DNA of 35,895 bases. Source: Acetobacteraceae bacterium. GTDB taxonomy: Bacteria; Pseudomonadota; Alphaproteobacteria; Acetobacterales; Acetobacteraceae. The notes beneath the pieces were generated by a model. The model made no database searches and was not told the origin of the DNA. It saw nothing but the letters and a program-made list of their open reading frames with translations. A program made the position numbers and the translations under genes. Location of the stretch: assembly GCA_009693795.1 (NCBI GenBank), contig SHWN01000007.1, forward strand, positions 1-35,895, written 5' to 3'. Position 1 is the first letter of the stretch; each line of letters opens with the position of its first letter. Of this stretch, positions 9,896 through 18,615 are shown piece by piece.

Positions 9896-10484
9896 TCACG
9901 CATCATTCGCTGGGCGGATTTTGACGCCGGCCCAGTCTTCGATGGCGCGGATGACGTTGGTGTTGGGGGCGGCGGCGCCGACCTCGTGGCTGATGCGCAT
10001 GAGCATCTGGTGGAAGAGGTTCCCAATATAAAGGGTGACGTCGCTGGATTTGGCAGATTCACAGGCGATGGCGACATCCTTGATGAGCAGGGCGACGGCC
10101 ATGCCGGTGCGCTCCGAAAAGTCGCCTTTCAGGACAAAATTCGGGATGCGGTATTCGCTGACCCAGCTGCGGCCAGAGCTGCCGTTGATGGCGACGGCAA
10201 CTTTGGCGGGGTCGAGGCCGGATTTAACCGCGAGTGCGAGGGCCTCGGCGGCGGCAATCATGTTGGAGGCAAGGGGGAGGTTGTTCAGGGATTTCGTAAT
10301 GTGCCCCGCGCCGACTGGGCCGATATGGACGATGGTTTTGCCGAGGATATCGAGGAAGGGCGTGGCTTGGGCGACATGATCGTCGATGCCGCCGATCATG
10401 ATTCCGAGGGTGCCGGTTTGCGCAGGGGCGACACCACCGCTGATGCCGGCATCGATGTAGTGGATCCTTTTGCGAGCAAGATCG
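9896..10484 (-). pseudogene. 3-hydroxyisobutyrate dehydrogenase-like protein, N-terminally truncated
   Basis: The reverse-strand frame matches the C-terminal two thirds of the beta-hydroxyacid dehydrogenase family. It reads YIDAGISGGVAPAQTGTLG (family DAPVSGG block), then GPVGAGHITKSLNNL with the catalytic Lys, and SSGRSWVSEYRIPNFVLKGD. The N-terminal NAD-binding Rossmann half (GLGxMG) is absent; upstream the frame stays open into unrelated sequence and the DUF3574 gene on the other strand. The first in-frame ATG is at 10399, inside the conserved fold, giving 167 residues. The product could not bind cofactor in the normal way, so I call it a pseudogene remnant, although a translated fragment cannot be excluded. 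Confidence 0.75.
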
Positions 10485-10610
10485 GGGCGCCACCCTGAGC
10501 TTAGCTTCCCCGCACGTCGCAGCGTCAGGCCCAGCGCAGCCGGCGAAGAGATAGGCCGCTTGCCAGGGGTGGTCTAGTCACGTCAGCATGGGGTGATGAG
10601 GACGATGAAC

Positions 10611-11033
10611 ATGCGGATTTGGTTGATTGGCGCGTTGGCTTTGCTGGTGCAAGGCTGTGGCGGGGGAGGCGGTGTGGCGGATCCGTCCACGTGCAAATTC
10701 CAGGGTGCCAAGTCAATGCTAGTGGCCGAACTCGCGTTCGGCCGGAACGTGAAGGGTGGCCCCGGTGTGTCCGATCAGGATTGGACCGAGTTCCAGCATG
10801 AGACATTGACCCCGCAATTTCCGGATGGGCTCACGGTGCTGGACGCGGTGGGTCAATGGTCCGACCCGCGGGCCAAGCGGATGGTCAATGAGCCCAGCAA
10901 ATTCGTCATCCTCGCTGCGCCGGACACACAAGCCACGGCGCAGGCGCTGCGGATCGTAACCGATGCCTATAAACGCCGCTTCGGGCAGGACTCCGTGATG
11001 GTGATCGTCAATCAGCGCTGCGTCGCCTTCTGA
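10611..11033 (+). CDS. DUF3574 family lipoprotein
   Basis: This 140-residue secreted protein starts MRIWLIGALALLVQGC, a short signal peptide with a lipobox ending at Cys16, followed by a glycine-rich linker. The mature part has the DUF3574 pattern: SMLVAELAFGRNV, then DWTEFQHETLTPQFPDGLTV and LDAVGQWSDP, ending in a helix and the strand DSVMVIVNQRCV. GAGGA at 10598-10602 is 8 bases before the ATG at 10611, so that start is favoured over the ATGs at 10596 and 10605. It probably sits in the outer or inner membrane facing the periplasm. The function of DUF3574 is unknown to me. The racemase-like gene follows 17 bases after the stop. Confidence 0.8.
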   Translation: MRIWLIGALALLVQGCGGGGGVADPSTCKFQGAKSMLVAELAFGRNVKGGPGVSDQDWTEFQHETLTPQFPDGLTVLDAVGQWSDPRAKRMVNEPSKFVILAAPDTQATAQALRIVTDAYKRRFGQDSVMVIVNQRCVAF

Positions 11034-11050
11034 GCACGAATGTTCAATTC

Positions 11051-11869
11051 ATGAAACTCTGGTATCAAAGCATGACGCGTGAGGGCGACCATTGGGGCGC
11101 CTATCCGCAGGCATTGCGGCGCATTCTCGATAAAGTAAAAGACACCGGCACGGAGATCGAAGTGCATGGTATTACCGAAATCGGCGGCGCGGGCGATCAG
11201 TATCGCTATCTCGAATTCCTGGAAACCGGGGAAGTACTAAAGAACGTGCATACTGCGATGGAACGTGGGTTCGATGCGTTCCTAATAGGCAATATCGGCG
11301 ATCCAGGGATAAGGGAAGCGCGGGAATTTTCTTCCATTCCGGTGCTGGGACTGTGCGAATCCTCGCTGCATCTGGCCTGCATCATGGGCGCCAGTTTTTC
11401 GCTGGTAACGATCAATGATAAATTCACCCCGCGTATTGTAGAGAATGTGGATCGCTATGGCCTGCGCGGGCGCATGGCGGCGGTAAACCGGATGCACGTC
11501 GAACGGCTGATGGATCTCGCCGCCGCGTATTCGGAAGAGGATGCGCGCGCCCGGGTGGTGGATCAGTTCAACACGGCCGCGCGCGCTAATGCGGAAGCTG
11601 GCGCGGAAGTGGTGATTGCGGCCGGTGGCGTGGTGATGGCGCTACTCGCCGATAACGATATCCACGAAACCCCCGACGGCATACCGATCCTGAATGGTAT
11701 CACCGCTTTGATAAAAATGGGCGAAATGGCGGTGCGCATGGCCGCTTTGATGGGCGGGCGTTTCGCTAGCCGGGCGCGCAGCTACGCGCCCCCACCGCGC
11801 GATCAGATTACCGAACTACGCAAATTCTACGGCCCCGGCATTTATCCCGGGATTCCCGATACGCCATGA
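11051..11869 (+). CDS. Asp/Glu/hydantoin racemase superfamily protein lacking the two usual catalytic Cys
   Basis: This 272-residue protein of the aspartate/glutamate/hydantoin racemase fold has the diagnostic block IGNIGDPGIREAREFSSIPV, equivalent to IACFGDPGL...AREL in hydantoin racemases, then GLCESS and GASFSLVTI. The first catalytic Cys (ACFGDPG) is Asn here, and the second (GAEAIVLGCAGM) corresponds to GAEVVIAAGG with no Cys. A two-base racemisation using the standard Cys pair is therefore not expected; a decarboxylase, isomerase or other activity is possible. The C-terminus is extended (RDQITELRKFYGPGIYPG). Its stop overlaps the selB start (ATGA), so the two are translationally coupled. 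Confidence 0.8.
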   Translation: MKLWYQSMTREGDHWGAYPQALRRILDKVKDTGTEIEVHGITEIGGAGDQYRYLEFLETGEVLKNVHTAMERGFDAFLIGNIGDPGIREAREFSSIPVLGLCESSLHLACIMGASFSLVTINDKFTPRIVENVDRYGLRGRMAAVNRMHVERLMDLAAAYSEEDARARVVDQFNTAARANAEAGAEVVIAAGGVVMALLADNDIHETPDGIPILNGITALIKMGEMAVRMAALMGGRFASRARSYAPPPRDQITELRKFYGPGIYPGIPDTP

Positions 11870-13749
11870 TCGTCGCGCTCGCGGGGCATGTCGATCACGG
11901 CAAGACCGCCCTGATCCGCGCGCTAACCGGTGTGGAGACGGATCGCCTGGCGGAAGAACAACGCCGAGGCATGACGATCGACCTCGGCTTTGCTTACTTA
12001 CATCAGCCGGATGGACCCAGCATTGGCTTTGTCGATGTGCCGGGCCATGAGCGATTCCTGCCCAACATGCTGGCCGGAGTGCTGGGGATCGATTCCATTC
12101 TCCTCGTCGTTGCCGCCGATGACGGGCCCATGCCACAGACCGTCGAACATTTATCCGTGTTGCAACTGACCGGCGTAGCCGAAATCAATGCGGTGATCAC
12201 CAAGATCGATGCTGTCGATCCGGCGCGGGTCGATGCCGCCACGGAGGAAACCCGCGCACTGCTGACGCGGGCCGGCTATGCGGATGCGATCCTCCACCAC
12301 GTGAACAGTCTCAACGGCAACGGCATCCCGGCATTGCGCGCGAAGCTGCTGGAACATGCGCGGGTCAGTCAAACACGCGCGGTGGGCGGACAATTCCGCC
12401 TCGCCATCGATCGGCGATTTACGTTACCGGGAATCGGCCTGGTGGTGACCGGCACGGTGGTCTCAGGCCGCGCCGCCGTAGGGGATTCGCTGCTATTGAC
12501 CCCGCCACGTCTGGCGGCGCGGATTCGCACCATTCATGTGCAAGACCGCCCGGCGGATTTTGCCGCGGCGGGGGATCGCTGCGCGCTGGCGATCACTGGG
12601 CCGCGCATCGAAGCCGCGCGCGTGCGCCGTGGTCATTGGTTAATCGCGCCCGAATTGCATGCACCCACCACGACCTTGGATTTATTCCTGACAATCGCCG
12701 AGGGACAGCGCCTGCGGCATGGCCGAGGCACGCAGTTGCATCTGGGCGCCGCGCATGGTCCGGCGCGCGCGCTGGTGCTGGCGGGTGGCGACATGGACGC
12801 CGGCACCGAGGGCTTTGTGCGTGTGGCGCTGACCCAACCGATCGCGGCCCTGCATGGCGATCGGGTCGCGCTGCGCGACGATGGCTCCGGGCGCATCGTC
12901 GCGGGTGGGCTAGTGATCGATCCCTTTCCATCGGAACGACGCGGCGCGCGCACACAATTGCTGGCCCGGTTAACGGCATTGCGCGAGACCGATCCCCGCG
13001 CCGCACTGACAAAAATTCTGGCGATGGATGGCAGCGCCGATCTGCTGCGCTTTGCGCGCGCGCGCAACGTCGCCCCCGATGATCTCATCGATGGCATGGC
13101 CGCGCGCGTTCTGGGCGATGCCGGGAACCGCGTTCTGGTCTCCGCCGCCGCCGCCGAGTTGTGGCGCGGCCGGCTGTTGGAAGAATTAACCACTTGGCAC
13201 GCGACACATCCTGATAGCGCGGGGCCCGGCCAGATCGCGCTGCTGCGCCAGGTAACGGGCGGGGCAGATCTGGCCATCGCCGAAGCCGCGCTGATGGATC
13301 TGCTGGCCGCAGGCGTCATCAAGCGCAGCGGCACCAGCGTGCATCTGCCAACCCACGCGCCGCGTTTATCCGATGCGGATGAAGCGATCTGGGCACGGTT
13401 GGAGCCACGTCTGCGCGAAGCCGCCTTGCGCCCCCCGCGCGTGCGCGAATGGGTTGAGGAGCTGGGCCTCAGCCTGCCCAATACCGAAGCAATACTGGAA
13501 CGTCTGCACCGTTTCGGCCGGTTACTGCGCGTCGCGCCAAACCGCTATTTTCTGCCCGAAACCATCGCCGCGTTTATCAACATCGCCGCCGAATTGGCAC
13601 AGACCCATGACGGTTTCACCGCCGGAGAATTCAACAAGCGCACCGGCATCGGTCGCAACCTGGCCATCGAAGTGCTGGAGTATCTCGACCGCACCGGCGC
13701 CACCCTCCGTATGGGCGAAGTGCGCCACCCGGCAGATGCTAGGTCCTGA
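11866..13749 (+). CDS. selB: Selenocysteine-specific translation elongation factor
   Basis: SelB delivers Sec-tRNA(Sec) to UGA codons marked by a SECIS hairpin. This 627-residue protein has an EF-Tu-like GTPase domain with GHVDHGKT (7-14), a switch region [18 protein letters not shown] and TKID, then beta-barrel domains and C-terminal winged-helix domains that bind SECIS RNA (the last includes [20 protein letters not shown]). It overlaps the upstream racemase-like gene by ATGA. No selA, selD, selC or clear selenoprotein gene is seen in this window, so they must lie elsewhere if the pathway is complete. A short hairpin straddles its stop. Confidence 0.95.
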   Translation: MIVALAGHVDHGKTALIRALTGVETDRLAEEQRRGMTIDLGFAYLHQPDGPSIGFVDVPGHERFLPNMLAGVLGIDSILLVVAADDGPMPQTVEHLSVLQLTGVAEINAVITKIDAVDPARVDAATEETRALLTRAGYADAILHHVNSLNGNGIPALRAKLLEHARVSQTRAVGGQFRLAIDRRFTLPGIGLVVTGTVVSGRAAVGDSLLLTPPRLAARIRTIHVQDRPADFAAAGDRCALAITGPRIEAARVRRGHWLIAPELHAPTTTLDLFLTIAEGQRLRHGRGTQLHLGAAHGPARALVLAGGDMDAGTEGFVRVALTQPIAALHGDRVALRDDGSGRIVAGGLVIDPFPSERRGARTQLLARLTALRETDPRAALTKILAMDGSADLLRFARARNVAPDDLIDGMAARVLGDAGNRVLVSAAAAELWRGRLLEELTTWHATHPDSAGPGQIALLRQVTGGADLAIAEAALMDLLAAGVIKRSGTSVHLPTHAPRLSDADEAIWARLEPRLREAALRPPRVREWVEELGLSLPNTEAILERLHRFGRLLRVAPNRYFLPETIAAFINIAAELAQTHDGFTAGEFNKRTGIGRNLAIEVLEYLDRTGATLRMGEVRHPADARS

Positions 13750-13767
13750 TATGGGGTTGGTATCAGG
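13745..13767. terminator. Small convergent hairpin between selB and the SDR gene
   Basis: CCTGATA (13745-13751) pairs with TATCAGG (13761-13767) around a 9-base loop. It spans the stop codons of both convergent genes. The 7-base stem has no T-run, so its terminator strength is doubtful. Confidence 0.35.
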
Positions 13768-14530
13768 CGGCGGTGAACCCGCCATCGACTGCGTAGGCGA
13801 CGCCAGAGACGAAGGAAGCGCGTTCCGATGCCAGCCAGGTGACGCATTCGGCGATTTCCTGTGGCTGACCCATGCGGTGGAAGGGCACTTGCTGCATGAT
13901 TTCGTTGCCACGCCGCGACATCGTGTCCTTGGTCATTCGGGTTTCAATGAAGCCAGGGCAGACGGCGTTTACCCGAATATTGTTTTCCGCATATTCCAGC
14001 GCCGCGGTTTTGGTCAGGCCGATCACGCCATGCTTGGACGCAACATACAGCGAAGATGTTTGCAGGCCGACAAGGCCGGCAATGGAAGCGGTGTTGACGA
14101 TCGCGCCACCACCTTGGGCAAGCATTTGAATGATTTCGTATTTCATACAGAGCCAGACGCCAATGACATTGATGTCGAGCACTTTCTCCGCCACCGCAAG
14201 AGGGAGTTCGTGCGTCTTTAGGCCTGATGCGCCGGCATAGGCGTGGCTGATCCCGGCGTTGTTATAGGCGACGTCGATCCGGCCCAGTTGCGCGACAACG
14301 CTTTCGACCATCGCCTTCACCTGCGCTTCGTCGGTGACGTCGCCGGAAACAACGATCGCCTTGGCGCCAGCAGCGCGCACGGCGGCGGCGGTTTCCTCGG
14401 CGAGGGTCAGGTCGGTATCGGCCACCGCGATGGTGGCCCCCTCGCGCGCCATCGTGAGGCAGGTGGCGCGACCGATACCGCCGCCACCGCCAGTGATCAT
14501 GGCGTTTTTTCCGTCGAGCATTTTGGTCAT
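13763..14530 (-). CDS. Short-chain dehydrogenase/reductase (classical SDR)
   Basis: This 255-residue NAD(P)-dependent oxidoreductase has the cofactor motif TGGGGGIG near residue 13, the acidic residue after the second strand (ADTD) favouring NAD, NNAG, and the catalytic YVASK. VNAVCPGFIETRM and the C-terminal GVAYAVDGGFTA are typical of 3-oxoacyl-ACP reductase-like or 2,5-diketo-type SDRs. The start at 14530 is chosen because GGAGG lies just upstream; a longer frame to 14626 has no such signal. It may be the second gene after a small membrane protein on the same strand, whose longest frame overlaps this ATG. The substrate cannot be named from sequence. Confidence 0.9.
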   Translation of the reverse strand: MTKMLDGKNAMITGGGGGIGRATCLTMAREGATIAVADTDLTLAEETAAAVRAAGAKAIVVSGDVTDEAQVKAMVESVVAQLGRIDVAYNNAGISHAYAGASGLKTHELPLAVAEKVLDINVIGVWLCMKYEIIQMLAQGGGAIVNTASIAGLVGLQTSSLYVASKHGVIGLTKTAALEYAENNIRVNAVCPGFIETRMTKDTMSRRGNEIMQQVPFHRMGQPQEIAECVTWLASERASFVSGVAYAVDGGFTAA

Positions 14531-14940
14531 GGTTGCCTCCGCGTTTCTTCCACGCCGATTGCGCGCCGGGGGGACCGCAACGTCAAGCCTGCTCGCGCCC
14601 AATAAAGCGGCGAAACGCCACCCCAAAGCCGATCAGCGTCAGACCGAGGCCGGGAGGCGGGCTGGGCGACGGTTGGGGGCCGGTGCGGCAAAACCATCAG
14701 CGGATCAGCCCGCGACGTGCCGAATGGCGGCGGCTTGGTGGGTTCCGGCACGGTCAGCGCCACCCGGCCGACCGCGAACCCCCGCCGCAGGGCTGCTAAT
14801 TCATCACGCACGGTGCTGGCGCGGGCAAAGCCCTCGATCCCAAGGACCCAACCGGTAAAGCCACCGCCGATGACTAGGATGCCCAGCAGGACTTTCATGC
14901 CATAACTGTCCGCGCGGTATCGGCGTCCGATCAACTCCAT
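14527..14940 (-). CDS. Putative small membrane protein, possibly frameshifted
   Basis: The longest frame gives 137 residues from the ATG at 14940 (an alternative is the ATG at 14898, MKVLLGILVIGGGFTG). One clear transmembrane segment is followed by a short charged region (STVRDELAALRRGF) and a Pro-rich stretch (VPEPTKPPPF). Its stop overlaps the SDR start (ATGA). However, the tail after about residue 95 looks non-biological, while a neighbouring frame ending at 14583 reads PPPGLGLTLIGFGVAFRRF, a convincing second membrane segment with a basic end. A single-base frameshift near 14640-14680 would join them into a protein of two membrane helices. I do not recognise the family. Confidence 0.4.
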   Translation of the reverse strand: MELIGRRYRADSYGMKVLLGILVIGGGFTGWVLGIEGFARASTVRDELAALRRGFAVGRVALTVPEPTKPPPFGTSRADPLMVLPHRPPTVAQPASRPRSDADRLWGGVSPLYWARAGLTLRSPRRAIGVEETRRQP

Positions 14941-14990
14941 TCGGCATTGTGCCTAAAATCCCCCCTTCGTTGTTCCGGCCATCCCTATCT

Positions 14991-15031
14991 TCTTGCTCAC
15001 TCATTCTTGCTCGCTCAATCTTGCTCTCTGG
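14991..15031. repeat. Three tandem copies of a 14-base unit upstream of rplY
   Basis: Copies are TCTTGCTCACTCAT (14991-15004), TCTTGCTCGCTCAA (15005-15018) and a partial TCTTGCTCTCTGG (15019-15031). They lie 77-117 bases before the rplY start, in the promoter or leader region. They could be slippage products or a regulatory array. Confidence 0.75.
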
Positions 15032-15107
15032 GGCCCAATCCGCTACACCGCGCCCGCGCTGGCACCCCTGGAGGCCGGCGTTTCCCGTTTCAAATGGAGT
15101 AAACCCA

Positions 15108-15773
15108 ATGGCCAATGTCGTTACGATCGAGGCCGAGGCGCGCGAGCAGGCAGGTAAGGGGGCAGCCCGCGCGACCCGGAGAGCAGGCAGAGTACCTGCT
15201 GTTATCTATGGTGGGCATCTGCCCCCCAGCCTGATCTCCCTGGACCCGCGCGCCGTCATCCGCGAACTGCATCGCGGTGGCTGGCAGTCCCGCCTGTATG
15301 AAGTGAAGGTGGGCGGCGAAGCCACTCGGGCGCTGCTGCGCGCCGTGTCTTACCACCCCGTCACGGACTCACCGGAACATGTGGATTTTCAGCGCCTCGC
15401 CCCCGGCGAGCAGATCCGCGTCTCCGTCCCCGTGCATTTTGACGGCGAGGCGACGAGCCCCGGCCTGAAGCGCGGCGGCGTGCTGAACGTGGTGCGCCAC
15501 ACGGTGGAAGTTTACTGCGACCCGGACGCCATCCCGGAGCAGTTCACCGCCGATCTGACAGAACTGGATATCGGAGAGAATATCCGCTGGCATCATCTGA
15601 CTGGCGCCGAAGGTTCGCGTCCGGTGATCGCCGGGCGGGATTTCGTCATCGCCTCCGTGGCCGCGCCAACGAAGATGGCGGAAGTGGTCGAAGCCGCCCC
15701 GGCCGCCGGCGCACCGTCTGCGAAGGCTCCGGCCGCCAAGGCCCAGTCCAAGAACCCGGGGCGGAAAGGCTGA
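15108..15773 (+). CDS. rplY: 50S ribosomal protein L25 (Ctc form)
   Basis: L25 binds 5S rRNA in the large subunit. The 221-residue protein has the N-terminal L25 domain (ANVVTIEAEAREQAGKGAAR, then RRAGRVPAVIYGG) and the C-terminal beta domain of the Ctc form (VPVHFDGEATSPGLKRGGVL, DIGENIRWHHL), followed by an Ala/Lys-rich tail (about 197-221). The ATG at 15108 with GGAG at 15096-15099 gives the family start; an upstream in-frame extension is not supported. The following pth and ychF genes form a common alphaproteobacterial translation operon. Confidence 0.95.
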   Translation: MANVVTIEAEAREQAGKGAARATRRAGRVPAVIYGGHLPPSLISLDPRAVIRELHRGGWQSRLYEVKVGGEATRALLRAVSYHPVTDSPEHVDFQRLAPGEQIRVSVPVHFDGEATSPGLKRGGVLNVVRHTVEVYCDPDAIPEQFTADLTELDIGENIRWHHLTGAEGSRPVIAGRDFVIASVAAPTKMAEVVEAAPAAGAPSAKAPAAKAQSKNPGRKG

Positions 15774-15799
15774 TCAACCTCTAACTTAAAGCGTGCGTC

Positions 15800-16405
15800 A
15801 TGCAGCTCTGGGTCGGTCTGGGGAACCCCGAACGGGGCATGGCCCTTAACCGGCATAATATCGGCTTCATGGCAATTGATGCGACCGCGGACCGCCACGG
15901 TTTCTTACCGTGGCGGCAGCGCTTCAAGGGGCTGGTGGCCGAAGGCTCTGTCGGTGGCAGAAAAGTTCTGGCGCTGAAACCGCTGACTTACATGAATGTG
16001 TCGGGTGAATCTGTGCAAGCGGCGGCGGCGTTCTTCAAGATCGCGCCGGAAAACATCGTGGCGTTTCACGATGAGCTGGATCTTGTGCCTGGCAAAATTC
16101 GGGTCAAGCAAGGCGGCAGCGCGGCGGGGCATAACGGTTTACGCTCGATGGATCGCATGCTGGGCTCACCGGATTATTGGCGAGTGCGGCTGGGCATCGG
16201 CCATCCGGGTGATAAGGCCCGGGTGCATGGACATGTGCTGGGCAATTTTTCCTTTGACGACGAGGACTGGCTGAGCACGCTGCTTGCCGCCTTGGCGGAT
16301 GCGGCGCCTTTGTTGGCGAAGGGTATCTCATTAGGAAAGCCAGAAGATTTCATGACGCGTGTGGCGTTTCTGACTCAAGACCCGAAATCTGGGGAAGTAA
16401 AGTAA
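15800..16405 (+). CDS. pth: Peptidyl-tRNA hydrolase
   Basis: The enzyme releases peptides from peptidyl-tRNA dropped by ribosomes. At 201 residues it is standard length. Motifs seen are VGLGNPE, then NRHNIGF with the catalytic His19, KPLTYMNVSG, HDELDL with the conserved Asp, and GGSAAGHNGLRS. It starts 26 bases after rplY, and ychF begins at the base after its stop codon, so the three are almost certainly cotranscribed. The ribosome-binding site is weak, consistent with translation coupled to rplY. Confidence 0.95.
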   Translation: MQLWVGLGNPERGMALNRHNIGFMAIDATADRHGFLPWRQRFKGLVAEGSVGGRKVLALKPLTYMNVSGESVQAAAAFFKIAPENIVAFHDELDLVPGKIRVKQGGSAAGHNGLRSMDRMLGSPDYWRVRLGIGHPGDKARVHGHVLGNFSFDDEDWLSTLLAALADAAPLLAKGISLGKPEDFMTRVAFLTQDPKSGEVK

Positions 16406-17500
16406 ATGGGCTTTAACTGCGGCATCGTCGGCCTACCCAATGTCGGCAAGAGCACATTGTTCAATGCGCTGACAGCAACCGCCGCCGCACAAGCGGCGAA
16501 TTACCCGTTCTGTACGATTGAACCCAACACCGGGCGCGTCGCAGTGCCCGATCCGCGTTTGCAGGCACTAGCCACGATCGGAAAATCGCAAAAAATTATC
16601 CCCACCAGCCTAGAATTCGTCGATATCGCCGGCCTGGTACGCGGCGCCTCCAAGGGCGAGGGCCTGGGCAATCAGTTTCTCGCCAATATCCGCGAAGTGG
16701 ATGCCATCATTCATGTGCTGCGCTGCTTTGAAGATTTGGATGTCACCCATGTCGAGGGCAGCGTCGATCCCATTCGCGATGCGGAGACAGTGGAGACAGA
16801 ATTGATGCTCTCCGATCTCGACAGCCTGGAAAAGCGTGAGATCGGCTTACAAAAACGTGCACGCGGCGGTGACAAGGATTCGGTCGCGCAACTGGCCATT
16901 ATCGGCCCGATTCTGGAAGCCCTGCGCGCCGGCCGTCCCGCCCGCACCGCCATAGCGCCAGAAGATGTCGAAGCCGCAAAATTATTGCAGTTATTAACCT
17001 CCAAACCTGTGCTGTATGTCTGCAATGTCGAGGAAGACTCCGCCGCCACCGGCAACGCGTTTTCCGCCCGTGTCGCGGATCGCACAAAATCGGAAGGCGC
17101 GCGGCATGTCATCGTCTCCGCCGCCATCGAAGCGGAAGTCAGTCAACTGCCGGAAGCCGACCGTGACGAATTTCTGGAAGGGCTTGGCTTGCATGATTCC
17201 GGCCTCGATCGCGTCATCAGCGCCGGCTACGATCTCCTGGGCTTGATCACTTATTTTACCGTCGGACCCAAAGAAACCCGCGCCTGGACCATCGCCAAAG
17301 GCACCAGGGGCCCCGCCGCCGCCGGCGTCATTCATGGCGATTTCGAGCGCGGCTTCATCGCCTGCGAAACCACCGCCTATGAAGATTACATCACCCTGAA
17401 AGGCGAAGCCGGCGCCCGCGAAGCCGGCAAACTGCGAATCGAAGGCAAAGACTATCTGGTAAAGGACGGCGACGTGCTGCTGTTCCGGTTCAACGTCTAA
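16406..17500 (+). CDS. ychF: Redox-regulated ATPase YchF
   Basis: YchF is an Obg-family P-loop protein that binds ribosomes and prefers ATP to GTP. At 364 residues it is normal size. It starts [20 protein letters not shown] (G1 loop), followed by [20 protein letters not shown]. The usual specificity motif NKxD is replaced by YVCNVEED, the hallmark of ATP use in this family. The C-terminal TGS domain contains [16 protein letters not shown] and HGDFERGFI. Its ATG directly follows the pth stop. A hairpin repeat lies about 34 bases after its stop. Confidence 0.96.
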   Translation: MGFNCGIVGLPNVGKSTLFNALTATAAAQAANYPFCTIEPNTGRVAVPDPRLQALATIGKSQKIIPTSLEFVDIAGLVRGASKGEGLGNQFLANIREVDAIIHVLRCFEDLDVTHVEGSVDPIRDAETVETELMLSDLDSLEKREIGLQKRARGGDKDSVAQLAIIGPILEALRAGRPARTAIAPEDVEAAKLLQLLTSKPVLYVCNVEEDSAATGNAFSARVADRTKSEGARHVIVSAAIEAEVSQLPEADRDEFLEGLGLHDSGLDRVISAGYDLLGLITYFTVGPKETRAWTIAKGTRGPAAAGVIHGDFERGFIACETTAYEDYITLKGEAGAREAGKLRIEGKDYLVKDGDVLLFRFNV

Positions 17501-17533
17501 ATACCAAGTCGCGAGAGCCGCTCATAGGAAGGA

Positions 17534-17556
17534 GGGTCGAGGCTCTGCCCCGACCC
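17534..17556 (+). terminator. Hairpin after ychF, same core as the one after katG
   Basis: GGGTCGAGGC (17534-17543) pairs with GCCCCGACCC (17547-17556) around TCT with one A-C mismatch. The core matches the first hairpin after katG, suggesting a dispersed 3'-end repeat family. A T-rich stretch (TATATTC) follows. Confidence 0.6.
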
Positions 17557-17576
17557 TATATTCACACGTTGCCCGG

Positions 17577-17981
17577 TCAGGCTTCGCGGCAGCTGAGCGG
17601 GATGAGGCCGACGGCGAGCAGGGTAATAGGCCAGATCCAGCCGGTGAGGCGGTTGCCGGGCGGATCGAGGCGAAGTTCCAGCCAGCGGGCCCAGCCCGCG
17701 ACGATCCCGAACAAGGCCAGCGCCATATGCGACAGTTCGATCAGCAAGGCTTCCTTCACATCGCTGATGGCACGGCTATGGGTGAACAACAGGGTGCTTC
17801 CGGCGGCGCTCAGGATGGGAGAGGCGTCGGCTGCTTCCCTAGCCGGCCACAGCAAGAGCACACCCACAGGATAGAGCGACGTGACAGAGCAGGGCGAGCG
17901 GTAATGTCCAAGGACTGGCGATCTAACGCGCGCGCCGTGCTCTGTCCATGTGCAGGAAATTCCGGCAGGTTCCCGCCCCAC
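17577..17981 (-). pseudogene. C-terminal fragment of a polytopic membrane protein (possibly CopD-like)
   Basis: The reverse-strand frame has a believable C-terminal half: HSRAISDVKEALLIELSHMA, then LALFGIVAGWARWLELRL and a last membrane helix (WPITLLAVGLIPLSCREA). This resembles the end of a copper-resistance/CopD-type membrane protein, but I hold that name loosely. The first 45 or so residues (up to about VLLLWPA) look non-homologous, and the rest of a multi-helix protein is missing, so the gene appears truncated at its 5' side. It opens a stretch of broken genes that runs to 19939. Confidence 0.5.
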
Positions 17982-18000
17982 TCACAGCAGGCTGAGCACC

Positions 18001-18429
18001 ATGACCCGACCTAAGCCAGGCAGCCGCGCCGAATACCGATATTTTCATCTAATCACTACGCGCTGGATGGACAATGATGTGTTCCGCCATGTCAACAACG
18101 TCGTCTATTTCAGTTTCTTTGACACTGCCGTGACCTATTGGGAACTGATGGAAGGTGGCGTGGACCTGGTGGATGGCGACGTCCATTGCGTAGTCGCGGA
18201 GGTCGCATGCCGCTACCACGCCTCGGTAGCGTTTCCCGACAAGATCACGGTGGGATTGCGGGTGGCGCGGTTGGGCACCAGCTCCGTGCGTTATGAACTG
18301 GCGATCTTCCGTAATGACGAAGACATGGCCTCCGCTGAGGGACATTTCGTGCATGTTTTTGTTCGGCGTGCCGATCAGCGCCCTGTGCCGATCCCGCCCA
18401 CAACACGGGCGCGACTGGAACAGGTTTAA
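18001..18429 (+). CDS. Acyl-CoA thioesterase (4HBT hotdog fold)
   Basis: This 142-residue single hotdog-domain protein has the 4-hydroxybenzoyl-CoA thioesterase/YbgC-type signature TTRWMDNDVFRHVNNVVYF, where the first Asp is the usual catalytic residue, followed by SFFDTAVTYWE. Later blocks are VAEVACRYHASVAFPDKI and FVHVFVRR. It hydrolyses an acyl-CoA; the chain preference cannot be read. The ATG at 18001 gives a normal start; an in-frame extension to 17950 lacks homology. It is the only intact gene between broken genes on either side. Confidence 0.85.
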   Translation: MTRPKPGSRAEYRYFHLITTRWMDNDVFRHVNNVVYFSFFDTAVTYWELMEGGVDLVDGDVHCVVAEVACRYHASVAFPDKITVGLRVARLGTSSVRYELAIFRNDEDMASAEGHFVHVFVRRADQRPVPIPPTTRARLEQV

Positions 18430-18615
18430 GGGCCATGTCAGGGGACCATTGCGTCCTCTATTTTGGTTGCCCCCGAATCGTCAGGCGCCAATCTCACCTC
18501 TCGGTCAAGCGGACTTCCTCGTCCTACACTGTAGTCAGTCCAGTGCACGTCATATGCCGAGAAGGTTCGGTCTAAGGTCTCCCGCGGACTCCCCGGCGTC
18601 CTGTTGAGCAGCCGA
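18430..18615. other. Intergenic stretch with no recognised feature
   Basis: These 186 bases lie between the thioesterase and the HEPN-type pseudogene. Base composition falls towards the pseudogene. I see no RNA gene, convincing hairpin or ORF here. Confidence 0.5.

Noticed and set aside
13745-13767. Possible SECIS or tRNA(Sec) near the selB end
   Set aside because: Only a 7-base hairpin is present; no CTTCAAA-type anticodon loop or 3' CCA stem is found.
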